Positions 7,739-15,950 of a stretch of DNA of 37,632 bases are shown in pieces. Under the pieces are notes generated by a model. The model was not told where the DNA came from, did no database searches, and saw only the letters and a program-made list of their open reading frames with translations. How positions within the stretch are numbered: the first letter of the stretch is position 1; each line of letters begins with the position of its first letter. The position numbers and the translations under genes are program-made. Source of the DNA: Blautia sp. MSJ-19 (lineage in GTDB: Bacteria > Bacillota > Clostridia > Lachnospirales > Lachnospiraceae); assembly GCF_018918125.1 (NCBI RefSeq), contig NZ_JAHLQA010000014.1:1-37632 (forward strand), in the 5' to 3' direction.

Positions 7739-8593
7739 TTATGCCTCAGAATTATAGTCGTTACTGTTCACATCAGCCTGGTCAAAATCCCTTTCTGTAT
7801 CTTCTTGTGCTGAAACAAGGCGCTGTTCAATCTCTTCCCGAGCCGCTCTCTCCTGTTCCAGTCGCTGTTCTTCCAGTTCGCCGGTCACATACAGATAAAA
7901 AGCAGTTTCCGTAAAATCCATATACGGGATCAACCATAAAAATCCAATATACATAGAGATCATAGATAAAAACATCAGTGGAAGAAAACTGAGCTCCAGT
8001 ATCAGATACTGTCCCATATGACCTTTCATCATGCGGGCGCTGGTTTTCAGAGCTTCCATACCTTTCATTTCCGGGTAATCTGCCAGCAGACAGAAAACCA
8101 GTGTGAAAGGTACCGTCAATACCACACTCAGCACCAGCCACAGCACAGCCGCCACAAGAAAGATTTTGTACCAGCGCATCAGACTTTCTACTGTTGTCCC
8201 CTGATCCACCATATAAATAACATAATAAAGGGGGATCTGCGCAACTGTATTCAATAATGCCACAACCAGTCCGGCAGTCAGTACATGGTCAGACTGTTCA
8301 TGAAACATATGCAAAATGTCTCCCAGTCTGTATTCTCTTCCACGATAAATGTTCAGCTGCATATAGCAGTATCCGGTACTGAATATAAGCCCGATCAGCG
8401 ATACGATAAACGAAAAAATCTCACTCAGAACCAGTGTGATCGTAGAATCTCCCGGAAACAGCAGCACAGCCATAAAATTTCCAAGCAGATTAATTCCCTG
8501 CACTGCAAGCATTCCCGCGATCGCAATGCCCCATTTTCCCCGGAGGTGCGCTTTTGCATAAGTTTTCCAGTATTTTCTTTGTCCAGTATTCAT
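7739..8593 (-). CDS. DUF975 family integral membrane protein
   Basis: Polytopic membrane protein of unknown function in the DUF975 family common in Firmicutes. The 284-aa product has about six hydrophobic segments (residues roughly 20-48, 55-78, 105-125, 140-172, 198-220). It shows the typical MKGMEALKTSARMMKGHMGQY loop between the last spans and a charged C-terminal tail rich in Glu, Gln and Arg. AGGAGAAAA precedes the ATG. Nothing in the sequence reveals a substrate. Its partner tex lies just downstream. Confidence 0.8.
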   Translation of the reverse strand: MNTGQRKYWKTYAKAHLRGKWGIAIAGMLAVQGINLLGNFMAVLLFPGDSTITLVLSEIFSFIVSLIGLIFSTGYCYMQLNIYRGREYRLGDILHMFHEQSDHVLTAGLVVALLNTVAQIPLYYVIYMVDQGTTVESLMRWYKIFLVAAVLWLVLSVVLTVPFTLVFCLLADYPEMKGMEALKTSARMMKGHMGQYLILELSFLPLMFLSMISMYIGFLWLIPYMDFTETAFYLYVTGELEEQRLEQERAAREEIEQRLVSAQEDTERDFDQADVNSNDYNSEA

Positions 8594-8628
8594 TTTTCTC
8601 CTATCTGCCTTTATTACAAAGCATCAGA

Positions 8629-8677
8629 CAAAAATTCCACCTCCGCAAATCCAAAACATATTTACGAAGATGGAATT
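8629..8677 (-). terminator. Rho-independent terminator of the ACT regulator-hom-lysC operon
   Basis: On the minus strand an 18-bp stem (8677-8660 with 8650-8633) pairs throughout if G-T pairs are allowed, and is followed by a T5 run. It lies about 55 bases past the aspartate kinase stop. Confidence 0.85.
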
Positions 8678-8731
8678 CACATATTTTGAAATTTACTATT
8701 CCGTACTTTTACAATAATCTCCGCAATTTTA

Positions 8732-9940
8732 TCAATCTGCAAGATTAAATGCATCGTGTACTGCGTTCATCGCTCTTACACCGTCTTTTTCATTGATCAG
8801 GACGGTCACACGAATCTCAGAAGTAGAGATCATATTGATGTTGACTCCTTCATTATAAAGGCTTTCAAACATTTTTGCCGCAACACCCGGATTGCTCATC
8901 ATTCCGGCACCAACGATAGAAAGTTTCGCAATATTTCTCTCAGAATGAAGCTCCTGATAACCAAGTCTGGCTTTGTTTTCTTCCAGAACTGCAATCGCAT
9001 CATCCAGATCCTTACCGTCTACGGTAAAGGAAATATCCTTTGTGCCGGCACGTCCGATAGACTGCAGGATCACATCTACATTGATATGTTTCTTTGCCAG
9101 AACATCAAATAACTTAAACGCCATACCCGGTACATCCTTCAGACCGATTACCGCAATTCTCACTGCATCTGTATCAAGCGCAACACCGCTGATCAGCATT
9201 CTTTCCACTGTAACTTCCTCCTTTACGACAGTTCCCTCACTGTTATTCAGACTGGAACGTACCACAAGCGGCACACCATATTTCTTTGCCATCTCTACAG
9301 AACGGTTGTGAAGCACTCCGGCTCCAAGAGTAGCGAGATCCAGCATTTCATCATACGTAATTTCTTTCAGCTTACGTGCTGTAGGAACTTTGCGAGGGTC
9401 GGCTGTATAAACGCCATCGACATCTGTGTAGATTTCACAGGCATCTGCGTGAAGAGCTGCTGCAAGCGCAACTGCAGTTGTATCTGAACCGCCTCTTCCC
9501 AGCGTTGTATAATCATCGTACTTGTTGACTCCCTGGAAACCGGTCACCACAACGATCTTACGGTTTTCCAGCTCTCTGCGGACACGTTCGGTATCAATTC
9601 GTTTCAGACGGGCATTTCCATGCACACTGGTTGTATGCATGGCCACCTGAAAAGCATTCAGAGATACCGCCGGAACACCCAGCTTATCAAATGCCATTGC
9701 CATGAGAGATACCGACATCTGTTCTCCGATCGTGAAAAGCATATCCATCTCTCTTTTGGGCGGTTTTTCATTGATATCCTCTGCCATGGTGATCAGTTCA
9801 TCTGTGTATTTTCCCATTGCAGAAAGAACTACTACCACGTCATTTCCTTTTTTGTATTCTTCGACACATCTGTTGGCTACATTAAAGATTCTCTCTTTAT
9901 TTGCTACAGAAGTACCGCCGAATTTCTTTACTATTAACAT
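8732..9940 (-). CDS. lysC: Aspartate kinase (monofunctional)
   Basis: Phosphorylates L-aspartate with ATP, the first step toward lysine/diaminopimelate, threonine, methionine and isoleucine. The 402-aa product has the amino-acid-kinase motif KFGGTSVA at residues 6-13, FTIGEQMSV, TLGRGGSDTTAVALA and TDVDGVYTADPR. Two C-terminal ACT domains follow (one around residue 265 on, one from about 340 with LSIVGAGMMSNPGVA), which normally give feedback control. Length is typical of the stand-alone enzyme, not an aspartokinase-homoserine dehydrogenase fusion. GGGAGGATACT precedes the ATG. It is the last gene of the operon, 25 bases after hom. Which end product inhibits it is not decidable here, though the operon context points to threonine. 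Confidence 0.95.
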   Translation of the reverse strand: MLIVKKFGGTSVANKERIFNVANRCVEEYKKGNDVVVVLSAMGKYTDELITMAEDINEKPPKREMDMLFTIGEQMSVSLMAMAFDKLGVPAVSLNAFQVAMHTTSVHGNARLKRIDTERVRRELENRKIVVVTGFQGVNKYDDYTTLGRGGSDTTAVALAAALHADACEIYTDVDGVYTADPRKVPTARKLKEITYDEMLDLATLGAGVLHNRSVEMAKKYGVPLVVRSSLNNSEGTVVKEEVTVERMLISGVALDTDAVRIAVIGLKDVPGMAFKLFDVLAKKHINVDVILQSIGRAGTKDISFTVDGKDLDDAIAVLEENKARLGYQELHSERNIAKLSIVGAGMMSNPGVAAKMFESLYNEGVNINMISTSEIRVTVLINEKDGVRAMNAVHDAFNLAD

Positions 9941-9965
9941 AGTATCCTCCCGGAATATAGTTTTA

Positions 9966-11180
9966 TCAGTCTTTTACACGAATCATAGCAATCACTTCGC
10001 CATTCAGTTTACTGATTTTTTCTTTATATTCTCCCTGTTTCATGCACTCTGTGATAAAGCCGAATTCTTCTGGAAGAGAAGCAACTTTTACGATCTGAAT
10101 CTTTCCAAAGACTGCTTCTGCCTGTGCTTCCGTCACACCTTTGATCCTTACAAAAAATCTTCCTTCTGTCTCATCCATCGGTGTAAGCTTCATCGGCTCA
10201 TTTGACCAGTTTGTCGCAATATTTTCATGAAGATTTTTGGCTTCATCGACCACATCAGCTACCACTGCACTCGCAGTTGGCAGTTTACCTGCTCCACTTC
10301 CGTAGAACATGGCATCTCCAAGCATGTTTCCATGTACAAATACTGCATTAAACACGTCGTTGACGCTGTACAGCGGGCTCTTCTGTCCAACCATGAACGG
10401 TGCAACCAGAGCAGTAAATGTATCCTCTCCGAGTTTACGGCTGGTTCCGAGAAGTTTAATGGTCATGCCAAGTTCTTCTGCATATTCCATATCTTCCGGT
10501 GTGATCTTCGTAATACCCTCTGTATAAACATCTTCATAATTCAGGAATTTGCCATATGCAAGAGAGGACAGGATTGCGATCTTGCGGCATGCATCATAAC
10601 CTTCTACATCCGCTGTCGGATCTGCCTCTGCGTATCCTTTCTGCTGTGCTTCTTTGAGAACCACATCAAAATCAGAGCCTTCTGTTGCCATCTTGTACAT
10701 CATGTAGTTGGTGGTTCCGTTCAGGATACCGGTGATCTCATCAATCTCGTCTGCGGTCAGAGAGCCATTGAGTGCACGGATGATCGGAATACCACCGCCG
10801 CAGCTTGCTTCAAACAGGAAATTGATGTTTTTCGCTTTGGCGATCTCCATCAGTTCCGGACCGTGTTTCGCAACCAGTGCCTTGTTGGAAGTGCAGACGC
10901 TCTTACCTGATTCCAGAGCTCTTTTTACAAAGGTATATGCCGGCTCAATGCCACCCATAACTTCTACTACAATATCCACTTCCGGATCGTTGGCAATGAT
11001 CTCATAATCATGTACCAGAACTTCCTGAACCGGATCTCCCGGAAAATCTCTCAGATCAAGAACATATTTGATATTGATTTCCTGACCTGCACGTTTATTA
11101 ATGCTTTCGTGGTTTGTATTGATTACCTCTACCACACCACTTCCGACTGTACCGTATCCTAATACCGCAATATTAACCAT
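9966..11180 (-). CDS. hom: Homoserine dehydrogenase
   Basis: NAD(P)H-dependent reduction of aspartate semialdehyde to homoserine, the branch to threonine and methionine. The 404-aa product has the Rossmann motif GYGTVGSGVV at residues 8-17, TSNKALVAKHG (conserved lysine), NGTTNYMMYKM and the signature GYAEADPTADVEGYDA. A C-terminal ACT-like regulatory domain follows (VRIKGVTEAQAEAVFGKIQ onward). AGGAGGAAGAT precedes the ATG. It sits between the ACT/HTH protein (24-base gap) and aspartate kinase (25-base gap), forming a threonine-branch operon. Confidence 0.95.
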   Translation of the reverse strand: MVNIAVLGYGTVGSGVVEVINTNHESINKRAGQEINIKYVLDLRDFPGDPVQEVLVHDYEIIANDPEVDIVVEVMGGIEPAYTFVKRALESGKSVCTSNKALVAKHGPELMEIAKAKNINFLFEASCGGGIPIIRALNGSLTADEIDEITGILNGTTNYMMYKMATEGSDFDVVLKEAQQKGYAEADPTADVEGYDACRKIAILSSLAYGKFLNYEDVYTEGITKITPEDMEYAEELGMTIKLLGTSRKLGEDTFTALVAPFMVGQKSPLYSVNDVFNAVFVHGNMLGDAMFYGSGAGKLPTASAVVADVVDEAKNLHENIATNWSNEPMKLTPMDETEGRFFVRIKGVTEAQAEAVFGKIQIVKVASLPEEFGFITECMKQGEYKEKISKLNGEVIAMIRVKD

Positions 11181-11204
11181 ATCTTCCTCCTGCGTAAAAA
11201 AATT

Positions 11205-11657
11205 CTATTCTCTTCCAAGGATCTTCAGATAATGAATACCTTCCCGACTCTCGATCTCCTCAACCATGGCTTCTGCATCTCCCTCTCCCGGAAGAATATC
11301 CACGCTGAGTGTAAGTGTTGCAATTCCATTGATCGGAATACTCTGATGAATCGTAAGAATATTTCCATGAAAATGTGCAATGGTCTGAAGTACCACAGAT
11401 AAAAGTCCAGGCTCATCATCCATCTGAATAATGAAGGTAATGGTCTTTCCTCTTGCCTCTTCGTGAAAAGGAAAAATATCATCCTTATATTTATAAAAGG
11501 AGCTTCGACTGATTCCGGTCTGTTCTGCTGCATCCTGCACAGTCTGTGCCCTGCCCGAATCAAGCAGACGCTTTGCCTGTACTACCTTCAACAATACTTC
11601 CGGAACTGCCCGCTCCCTGACTACAAAATACTTTTTCTTCTCTGTTATCTTATCCAT
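11205..11657 (-). CDS. ACT domain protein of the UPF0735/PheB (ThrR-like) family
   Basis: Probable amino-acid-sensing regulator. The 150-aa product has an N-terminal helix-turn-helix-like region (VQAKRLLDSGRAQTVQDAAE then QTGISRSSFYKYKDDIFPF) and a C-terminal ACT domain (residues ~70-147: ITFIIQMDDEPGLLSVVLQT, then HGNILTIHQSIPINGIATLT). The Bacillus subtilis relative PheB, as I recall also described as ThrR, represses threonine biosynthesis genes. Its position as first gene of an operon with hom and aspartate kinase fits that role. AGGAAGATTGGA precedes the ATG. It probably controls its own operon, and the hairpin-rich leader upstream is a candidate target. Direct evidence for DNA binding is limited to the HTH-like segment. 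Confidence 0.88.
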   Translation of the reverse strand: MDKITEKKKYFVVRERAVPEVLLKVVQAKRLLDSGRAQTVQDAAEQTGISRSSFYKYKDDIFPFHEEARGKTITFIIQMDDEPGLLSVVLQTIAHFHGNILTIHQSIPINGIATLTLSVDILPGEGDAEAMVEEIESREGIHYLKILGRE

Positions 11658-11712
11658 TCCAATCTTCCTGTTCCTGTTGAGTCCTTATCCTTTTACAGAT
11701 TCTTTACAGTAT

Positions 11713-11768
11713 ATATCCCTCTTAGGGGATGTCCATATATCAAGGACACCTGTTTCCCTACGAGGGAT
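11713..11768 (-). promoter_or_regulatory. Stem-loop leader of the ACT regulator-hom-lysC operon
   Basis: A 9-bp perfect outer stem (11713-11721 with 11762-11770) encloses an inner helix: TGTCC (11730-11734) pairs with GGACA (11744-11748), and AGGGGA with TTCCCT further out. The structure begins essentially at the predicted transcription start and overlaps the -10 by two bases. It has no T-run, so it is not a simple terminator. It could be an RNA element or, at the DNA level, an operator dyad. Confidence 0.55.
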
Positions 11769-11797
11769 ATGGTATCATACCAGCCTGCACTCTGCAA
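11769..11797 (-). promoter_or_regulatory. Sigma-A promoter of the ACT regulator-hom-lysC operon
   Basis: On the minus strand: -35 TTGCAG (11797-11792), 17-bp spacer, -10 TACCAT (11774-11769). It lies between prfB and the ACT regulator gene, giving a leader of about 105 nt. Confidence 0.6.
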
Positions 11798-11831
11798 GGA
11801 TTTTTTATCGTACACAGCAGACTGAAAACAA

Positions 11832-11854
11832 TACTGTTTACTCCGTTGACAGTA
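11832..11854 (-). terminator. Weak candidate terminator of prfB
   Basis: On the minus strand, TACTGT pairs with ACAGTA (6 bp, 11-nt loop), followed by TTGTTTTC. It starts about 10 bases past the prfB stop. The short stem makes efficient termination uncertain. Confidence 0.4.
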
Positions 11855-11862
11855 CCTTAGAA

Positions 11863-12991
11863 TTACTGCTGTTCTGCCGGTTTTTTGGCCAGCGCGATCC
11901 ACTTCAGATATGCATTGATAAACGGATCGATGTCTCCATCCAGAACAGCATCCACATTACCGGTCTCTTCACTGGTTCTGTGATCTTTTACCATCGTATA
12001 CGGCTGCATGACATAAGATCTGATCTGGTTGCCCCAGCCAATATCTGTTACCTCACCACGAATACCGGAAAGCTTCGCTTCTGCCTCCTGCTGTTTCAGA
12101 AGATACAGCTTTGCCTTCAGCATCTGCATCGCTTTGTCTTTGTTCATATGCTGAGAACGTTCATTCTGACACTGTACCACGATTCCCGTCGGGAAATGTG
12201 TGATACGGATCGCAGATGAAGTCTTGTTGATATGCTGTCCACCTGCACCACTGCTTCGGTAGGTATCAATACGGATATCATCGTCATTGATCTCAACATC
12301 CAGATCTTTTTTAATATCCGGCATAACATCACAGGACACGAAAGATGTCTGACGTTTACCGGCTGCATTAAACGGCGAAATACGAACCAGACGATGTACA
12401 CCCTTCTCAGATTTCAGATAACCATAGGCATTTTCACCATTTACCTGGAAAGTAACAGACTTCACACCTGCTTCATCTCCATCCAGATAATCGAGGACTT
12501 CCATACTGAAGCCCTTGCGGTCTACCCAGCGGCTGTACATACGATAAAGCATTCCACACCAGTCACAGGCTTCTGTTCCGCCTGCTCCTGCATTCAGCTT
12601 AATGATCGCATTTTCACTGTCATATTCTCCTGACAATAAAGTCTTTACTCGAATGCTGTCAAAATTCTTCTGGAATTCGTCCAGCATCTCCTGAATCTCC
12701 GGAATGATCTCCGGATCATTTTCCTCATAGCCCATCTCGATCATGGTTTCCATATCTTCCATCTGCGTTTCCAGACTGTGATAGATTTCCATGTCGTCTT
12801 TCATGCTTTTGAGTTCTTTCATCTTTTGCTGGGAAACTTCTGCGTCATCCCAGAAATCAGGCGCTTCCATTTCGCGCTCTAATTCTTCGACCCTCTGCTC
12901 TTTGTTAGCGAGGTCAAAGTGAATCCCTCACTTCCACTAATGGTTCTGTGTATGTTGCAAGAATACTCTTGAACTGATCTAATTCAACCAC
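11863..12991 (-). CDS. prfB: Peptide chain release factor 2, expressed by programmed +1 frameshift
   Basis: Recognises UAA and UGA stop codons and triggers peptide release. Translation starts at GTG 12991 (AAGGTG ribosome site) and runs 25 codons to an in-frame TGA (12914-12916). After a +1 slip at CTT-T the reading continues Leu-Asp-Leu-Ala-Asn-Lys-Glu to the stop at 11863, giving about 375 aa. With this numbering the stop-codon tripeptide SPF falls at 205-207 and the catalytic GGQ at 250-252, exactly as in E. coli RF2, which supports the start and the frameshift. A reading from the internal ATG at 12870 alone would drop the first 40 residues. The upstream gene is a metallo-beta-lactamase-fold protein ending 57 bases before. 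Confidence 0.95.
12914..12931 (-). promoter_or_regulatory. prfB recoding site (SD-like AGGG, CTT-TGA slip)
   Basis: On the minus strand: GTG AGG GAT TCA CTT TGA C. The Shine-Dalgarno-like AGGG lies upstream of the slippery CTT, and TGA followed by C is the poor RF2 stop used for autoregulation: when RF2 is scarce, ribosomes shift +1 and make more RF2. This is the classic bacterial arrangement, here with AGGG rather than AGGGGG. Confidence 0.93.
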
Positions 12992-13047
12992 AGCTTCACC
13001 TTCTTTCTATATATTTCATATACCTAACTACAATACCATAAATCTGC

Positions 13048-13848
13048 CTATAATTCAATGTTTTCCAGGTCTTCCGGTACATACAGATTTCCATGGAAAT
13101 ACTTCTTTCCTTCTTCTGTATATAATTCTTTACGGCGTGCAATATTTTTATCCTCCGTATGATACAGGATCAGGTTCTTCACGCCAAGCTGTTCTGCAAG
13201 TTCACTGGCATCTTTTGCAGTAGAATGATGTTTTTCATACGGATGGAACTGATCTGCCTGATCATAAAGACAGAAAGCCTCATGAAGCAGCCACTTGCTG
13301 TTCTCCGCATATTTTTTCTCACATTCATTATATGGCTCATCTCCACAACAGGTAAGCTTCTCGCCATTTCCCATATCCATACAGAACCCATACTGTTTTG
13401 CCTTTGTGGACTGAATGTCGAAGAATGTTGTCTTATGTCCCATCAGCTCTCTTTCTTCTCCGTCATTTACCACAACCAGATGCAGACGGTCTCCAATAAA
13501 GCAGGTCTGTTTCGCCGGATAAAGCATCTCTGCCATTTCTTTGAGAATGTGAATGACTTCCTCATGTCCATAGATAGTTGCCTCTCCTTCATACTGTCCC
13601 TGTTTCATATGCTGACAGATCATACGGATCATCCAGACAACACCCATGATATGGTCTACATGTTTATGTGTCACAAAAATTTCCCGCATATCTTTCCAGT
13701 CAAAACCGGCCTTTTTCAGCTGACGGAGCAGTGTGTTTCCACCGCCGCCGTCTACAAGCAGATGTCTTTCTCCATCCTGAAGCACAAAACATGTATTATA
13801 GCACTCTGTAACCATTGCATTTCCAGTTCCAAGCATTGTTATGTTCAT
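13048..13848 (-). CDS. Metallo-beta-lactamase-fold hydrolase, ribonuclease Z-like
   Basis: Predicted dinuclear-zinc hydrolase of 266 aa. The N-terminus MNITMLGTGNAM is the usual first strand of the ribonuclease Z/ElaC group. The metal motif THKHVDHIMG (HxHxDH) lies near residue 68. Further ligand candidates are in CCGDEPYNE, LLHEAFCL and EKHHSTAKDASELAEQ, followed by NLILYHTED. I placed the start at the ATG after GGAGGATTTTCC; 28 further in-frame codons upstream lack a ribosome site. It lies between dapF-like and prfB on the same strand. The substrate is unknown: the HHSTAKDA segment is RNase Z-like, but tRNA processing is not shown. Confidence 0.82.
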   Translation of the reverse strand: MNITMLGTGNAMVTECYNTCFVLQDGERHLLVDGGGGNTLLRQLKKAGFDWKDMREIFVTHKHVDHIMGVVWMIRMICQHMKQGQYEGEATIYGHEEVIHILKEMAEMLYPAKQTCFIGDRLHLVVVNDGEERELMGHKTTFFDIQSTKAKQYGFCMDMGNGEKLTCCGDEPYNECEKKYAENSKWLLHEAFCLYDQADQFHPYEKHHSTAKDASELAEQLGVKNLILYHTEDKNIARRKELYTEEGKKYFHGNLYVPEDLENIEL

Positions 13849-13987
13849 GGAAAATCCTCCCCGATGTTTTTCATAATATCCAGTATATCTTATCATAATA
13901 ACAGAAATAAATAAATACGCTCCACCATACACAAATTTCTCTCGTGTATGATAGAGCGTTTCAATCGCCTCTGCCTGTTATATGATT

Positions 13988-14836
13988 TTATGAGAAAAAG
14001 CTCTCTGCGACACTCATATCTGCCACATATCCGACTGTACCAGTCATGTAGATCGTATCGTCATCTTTGATGTCGATCTGGATCATGCCGCCCGGCTGAT
14101 TTACATTGACTCTGTTTTCAACAAGCCCAAGTCTGTATGCGGCTACCGCTGCCGCGCAGCTTCCCGTTCCGGAAGCTTTTGTATAACCAGATCCTCTCTC
14201 CCAGATCTCAATATCCAGATTTCCAGTATCGATCTTGCGACAGATCTGAAGATTCATCCTCTCCGGAAACTCATCCGCATTTTCCACATACGGTCCAAGT
14301 TCTTTTGCCATCTCCGGTGTTACCTGATCTGTAAAAATAATACAGTGCGGATTTCCCACCGTCAGGCAGGTCGCTTTGTATTCTCTGTCATGAAAAGTGA
14401 ACGTCTCATTGATGACCTCTCGCACTTCTCCTGTCACCGGAATTTCCCTGGAAATAAAGGAAGCTTTCCCCATCTTTACCCGAAACTCTGTTGCACGATT
14501 ATTCAGACATTCTACCTCGATCGGTCCGGAAAGTGTCTCGATACTGAACTTCTGCTCTTTTACATATTCATGGTCCATCAGATATTTGGCAAAAATACGA
14601 ACACCGTTTCCACTGATGGCAGCCTCACTTCCATCGGAATTATAGATATGCACGCCCAGCTTTCCATTGATCTCCACCGGTCCGTAGAGGACACCGTCTG
14701 CACCAAGTCCAAATCCTCTCTGACACAGCAGTGCAATCTTTTTTCCCTGAAGCTGCACTTTGTTCTTCTTTGGATCCAGTACCAGATAATCATTTCCAAG
14801 TCCCTGATATTTTATCATTGTAATACAGTTTTCCAT
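13988..14836 (-). CDS. dapF: DapF-family protein (annotated diaminopimelate epimerase) lacking both catalytic cysteines
   Basis: Clear member of the diaminopimelate epimerase fold by sequence: YQGLGNDYLVLD at the N-terminus, GADGVLYGP, NSDGSEA, GNGVRIFAKY, GNPHCIIF, and WERGSGYTKASGTGSCAAA. The 282-aa length is normal. However, the two cysteines that act as general acid and base (in the usual MCGNG and ACGTG motifs) are both serine here: Ser75 (codon AGT) in ISGNG and Ser222 (codon TCC) in ASGTG. The conserved non-catalytic Cys227 is kept. Classical thiol-based epimerisation of LL-DAP is therefore doubtful. It may use other chemistry, or be a divergent paralogue with the true DapF elsewhere. 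GAGAGGATATAGTT precedes the ATG. It diverges from the AraC regulator gene. Family assignment is strong; the symbol is provisional. Confidence 0.8.
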   Translation of the reverse strand: MENCITMIKYQGLGNDYLVLDPKKNKVQLQGKKIALLCQRGFGLGADGVLYGPVEINGKLGVHIYNSDGSEAAISGNGVRIFAKYLMDHEYVKEQKFSIETLSGPIEVECLNNRATEFRVKMGKASFISREIPVTGEVREVINETFTFHDREYKATCLTVGNPHCIIFTDQVTPEMAKELGPYVENADEFPERMNLQICRKIDTGNLDIEIWERGSGYTKASGTGSCAAAVAAYRLGLVENRVNVNQPGGMIQIDIKDDDTIYMTGTVGYVADMSVAESFFS

Positions 14837-15007
14837 AACTATATCCTCTCTTTCCCGTTGTCATTTCCGCACCTTTTGTTACAGTATATAGTTTTCTTTT
14901 TGCCATGTATATAGAATAAAATGCTTGTTATATTGCAAAAAATGCTCTCATCATATAAACTGTAGCTTAGAAACCAGATTTTTCATTTATAGTCTGGAGG
15001 TACTTTT

Positions 15008-15835
15008 ATGGATTATTCACAATATACGCTCGAAAAAACCGGCTACCTCAAAGAAGAGTTTCGTCTCTTTCATATCAACGACCGTACAGATAAAAATTTT
15101 TCCTACCATTATCATGACTTTCACAAGATCATTGTCTTTCTCTCAGGAAAAGTCACTTACCACATCGAAGGAAAAGCCTACCATCTGAAACCAGGAGATA
15201 TTCTGCTGGTCAGCAGCGGCGCGATCCACAAACCCGAGATCGATCCTTCAGTTCCTTATGAACGATATATTTTCTGGATCCGTGATGATCTGTCCCGCTC
15301 TGTGCTGAATACCTGTTTCCAACAGGCAAACGACCGCAGTTTCAACCTTGTCCGCCTGGATTCTTCCCTGCAGGAGCGTATCAAAGACCTGCTTCCCGAA
15401 ATAGAAGTTTCTCTGACCGACAAACAGTTCGGTGACTCCATCCTGTGCGAAGCACTTTTTACACAATTTATGATCTATATCAACCGCATTTTTCTGCAGA
15501 CTCTGGATGCACCGGATCGAAGATCCTATTCTTCCGATTCTCAGGTTGAACAGCTGCTAAAATATATCAATCGAAATCTTGCATCCAATCTTTCGATTGA
15601 TCTGCTTGCAGAACGCTTTTTTCTCAGCAAATATCATATGATGCGTAAATTCAAGACAGAAACCGGCTATACGATCCACAATTATATCACCAGCAAGCGG
15701 CTTCTCCACGCAAGAACTCTGATCGCGCAGGGGCTCCCTGTCATGAAGGCAGCCGAACAGAGCGGTTTCGGGGACTATACTACGTTTGTCCGTGCCTACA
15801 AAAAGCAGTTTGGAAAAGCCCCTTCCCGTGTATGA
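15008..15835 (+). CDS. AraC family transcriptional regulator
   Basis: DNA-binding regulator of 275 aa. The N-terminal half is a cupin-type sensing domain (YHDFHKIIVFLSGKVTYHIE, then YHLKPGDILLVSSGAIHKP). The C-terminal ~100 residues hold two helix-turn-helix motifs: LSIDLLAERFFLSKYHMMRK and the signature GYTIHNYITSKRLLHARTLI with VMKAAEQSGFGDYTTFVRAY. GGAGG lies seven to eight bases before the ATG. The effector is unknown. It diverges from the dapF-like gene and precedes the LytTR regulator operon; paired CTCGAA repeats just after its stop are a possible target. Confidence 0.92.
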   Translation: MDYSQYTLEKTGYLKEEFRLFHINDRTDKNFSYHYHDFHKIIVFLSGKVTYHIEGKAYHLKPGDILLVSSGAIHKPEIDPSVPYERYIFWIRDDLSRSVLNTCFQQANDRSFNLVRLDSSLQERIKDLLPEIEVSLTDKQFGDSILCEALFTQFMIYINRIFLQTLDAPDRRSYSSDSQVEQLLKYINRNLASNLSIDLLAERFFLSKYHMMRKFKTETGYTIHNYITSKRLLHARTLIAQGLPVMKAAEQSGFGDYTTFVRAYKKQFGKAPSRV

Positions 15836-15839
15836 TAAA

Positions 15840-15859
15840 CTCGAATTTTCTCGAACGAT
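15840..15859 (+). promoter_or_regulatory. 10-bp direct repeat upstream of the response-regulator promoter
   Basis: CTCGAATTTT followed by CTCGAACGAT: two CTCGAA half-sites exactly 10 bp apart, ending about 16 bases before the -35 of the next promoter. Helically phased direct repeats in this position are typical of activator binding, for example by AraC-type proteins. Ownership is a guess. Confidence 0.4.
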
Positions 15860-15871
15860 TTATCCGGCTCC

Positions 15872-15904
15872 ATACTTGAAGTCTTTTCCTGGCAAGTATA
15901 TAAT
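15872..15904 (+). promoter_or_regulatory. Sigma-A promoter with overlapping 7-bp inverted repeat
   Basis: -35 TTGAAG (15876-15881), 17-bp spacer, perfect -10 TATAAT (15899-15904). ATACTTG (15872-15878) and CAAGTAT (15893-15899) form a perfect inverted repeat, 21 bp centre to centre, that overlaps both promoter boxes. This looks like an operator at the promoter of the response-regulator operon. Confidence 0.75.
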
Positions 15905-15950
15905 AAACGCTATTCAAAAATATGAAAAACTTCAATCACGGAGATAACAT

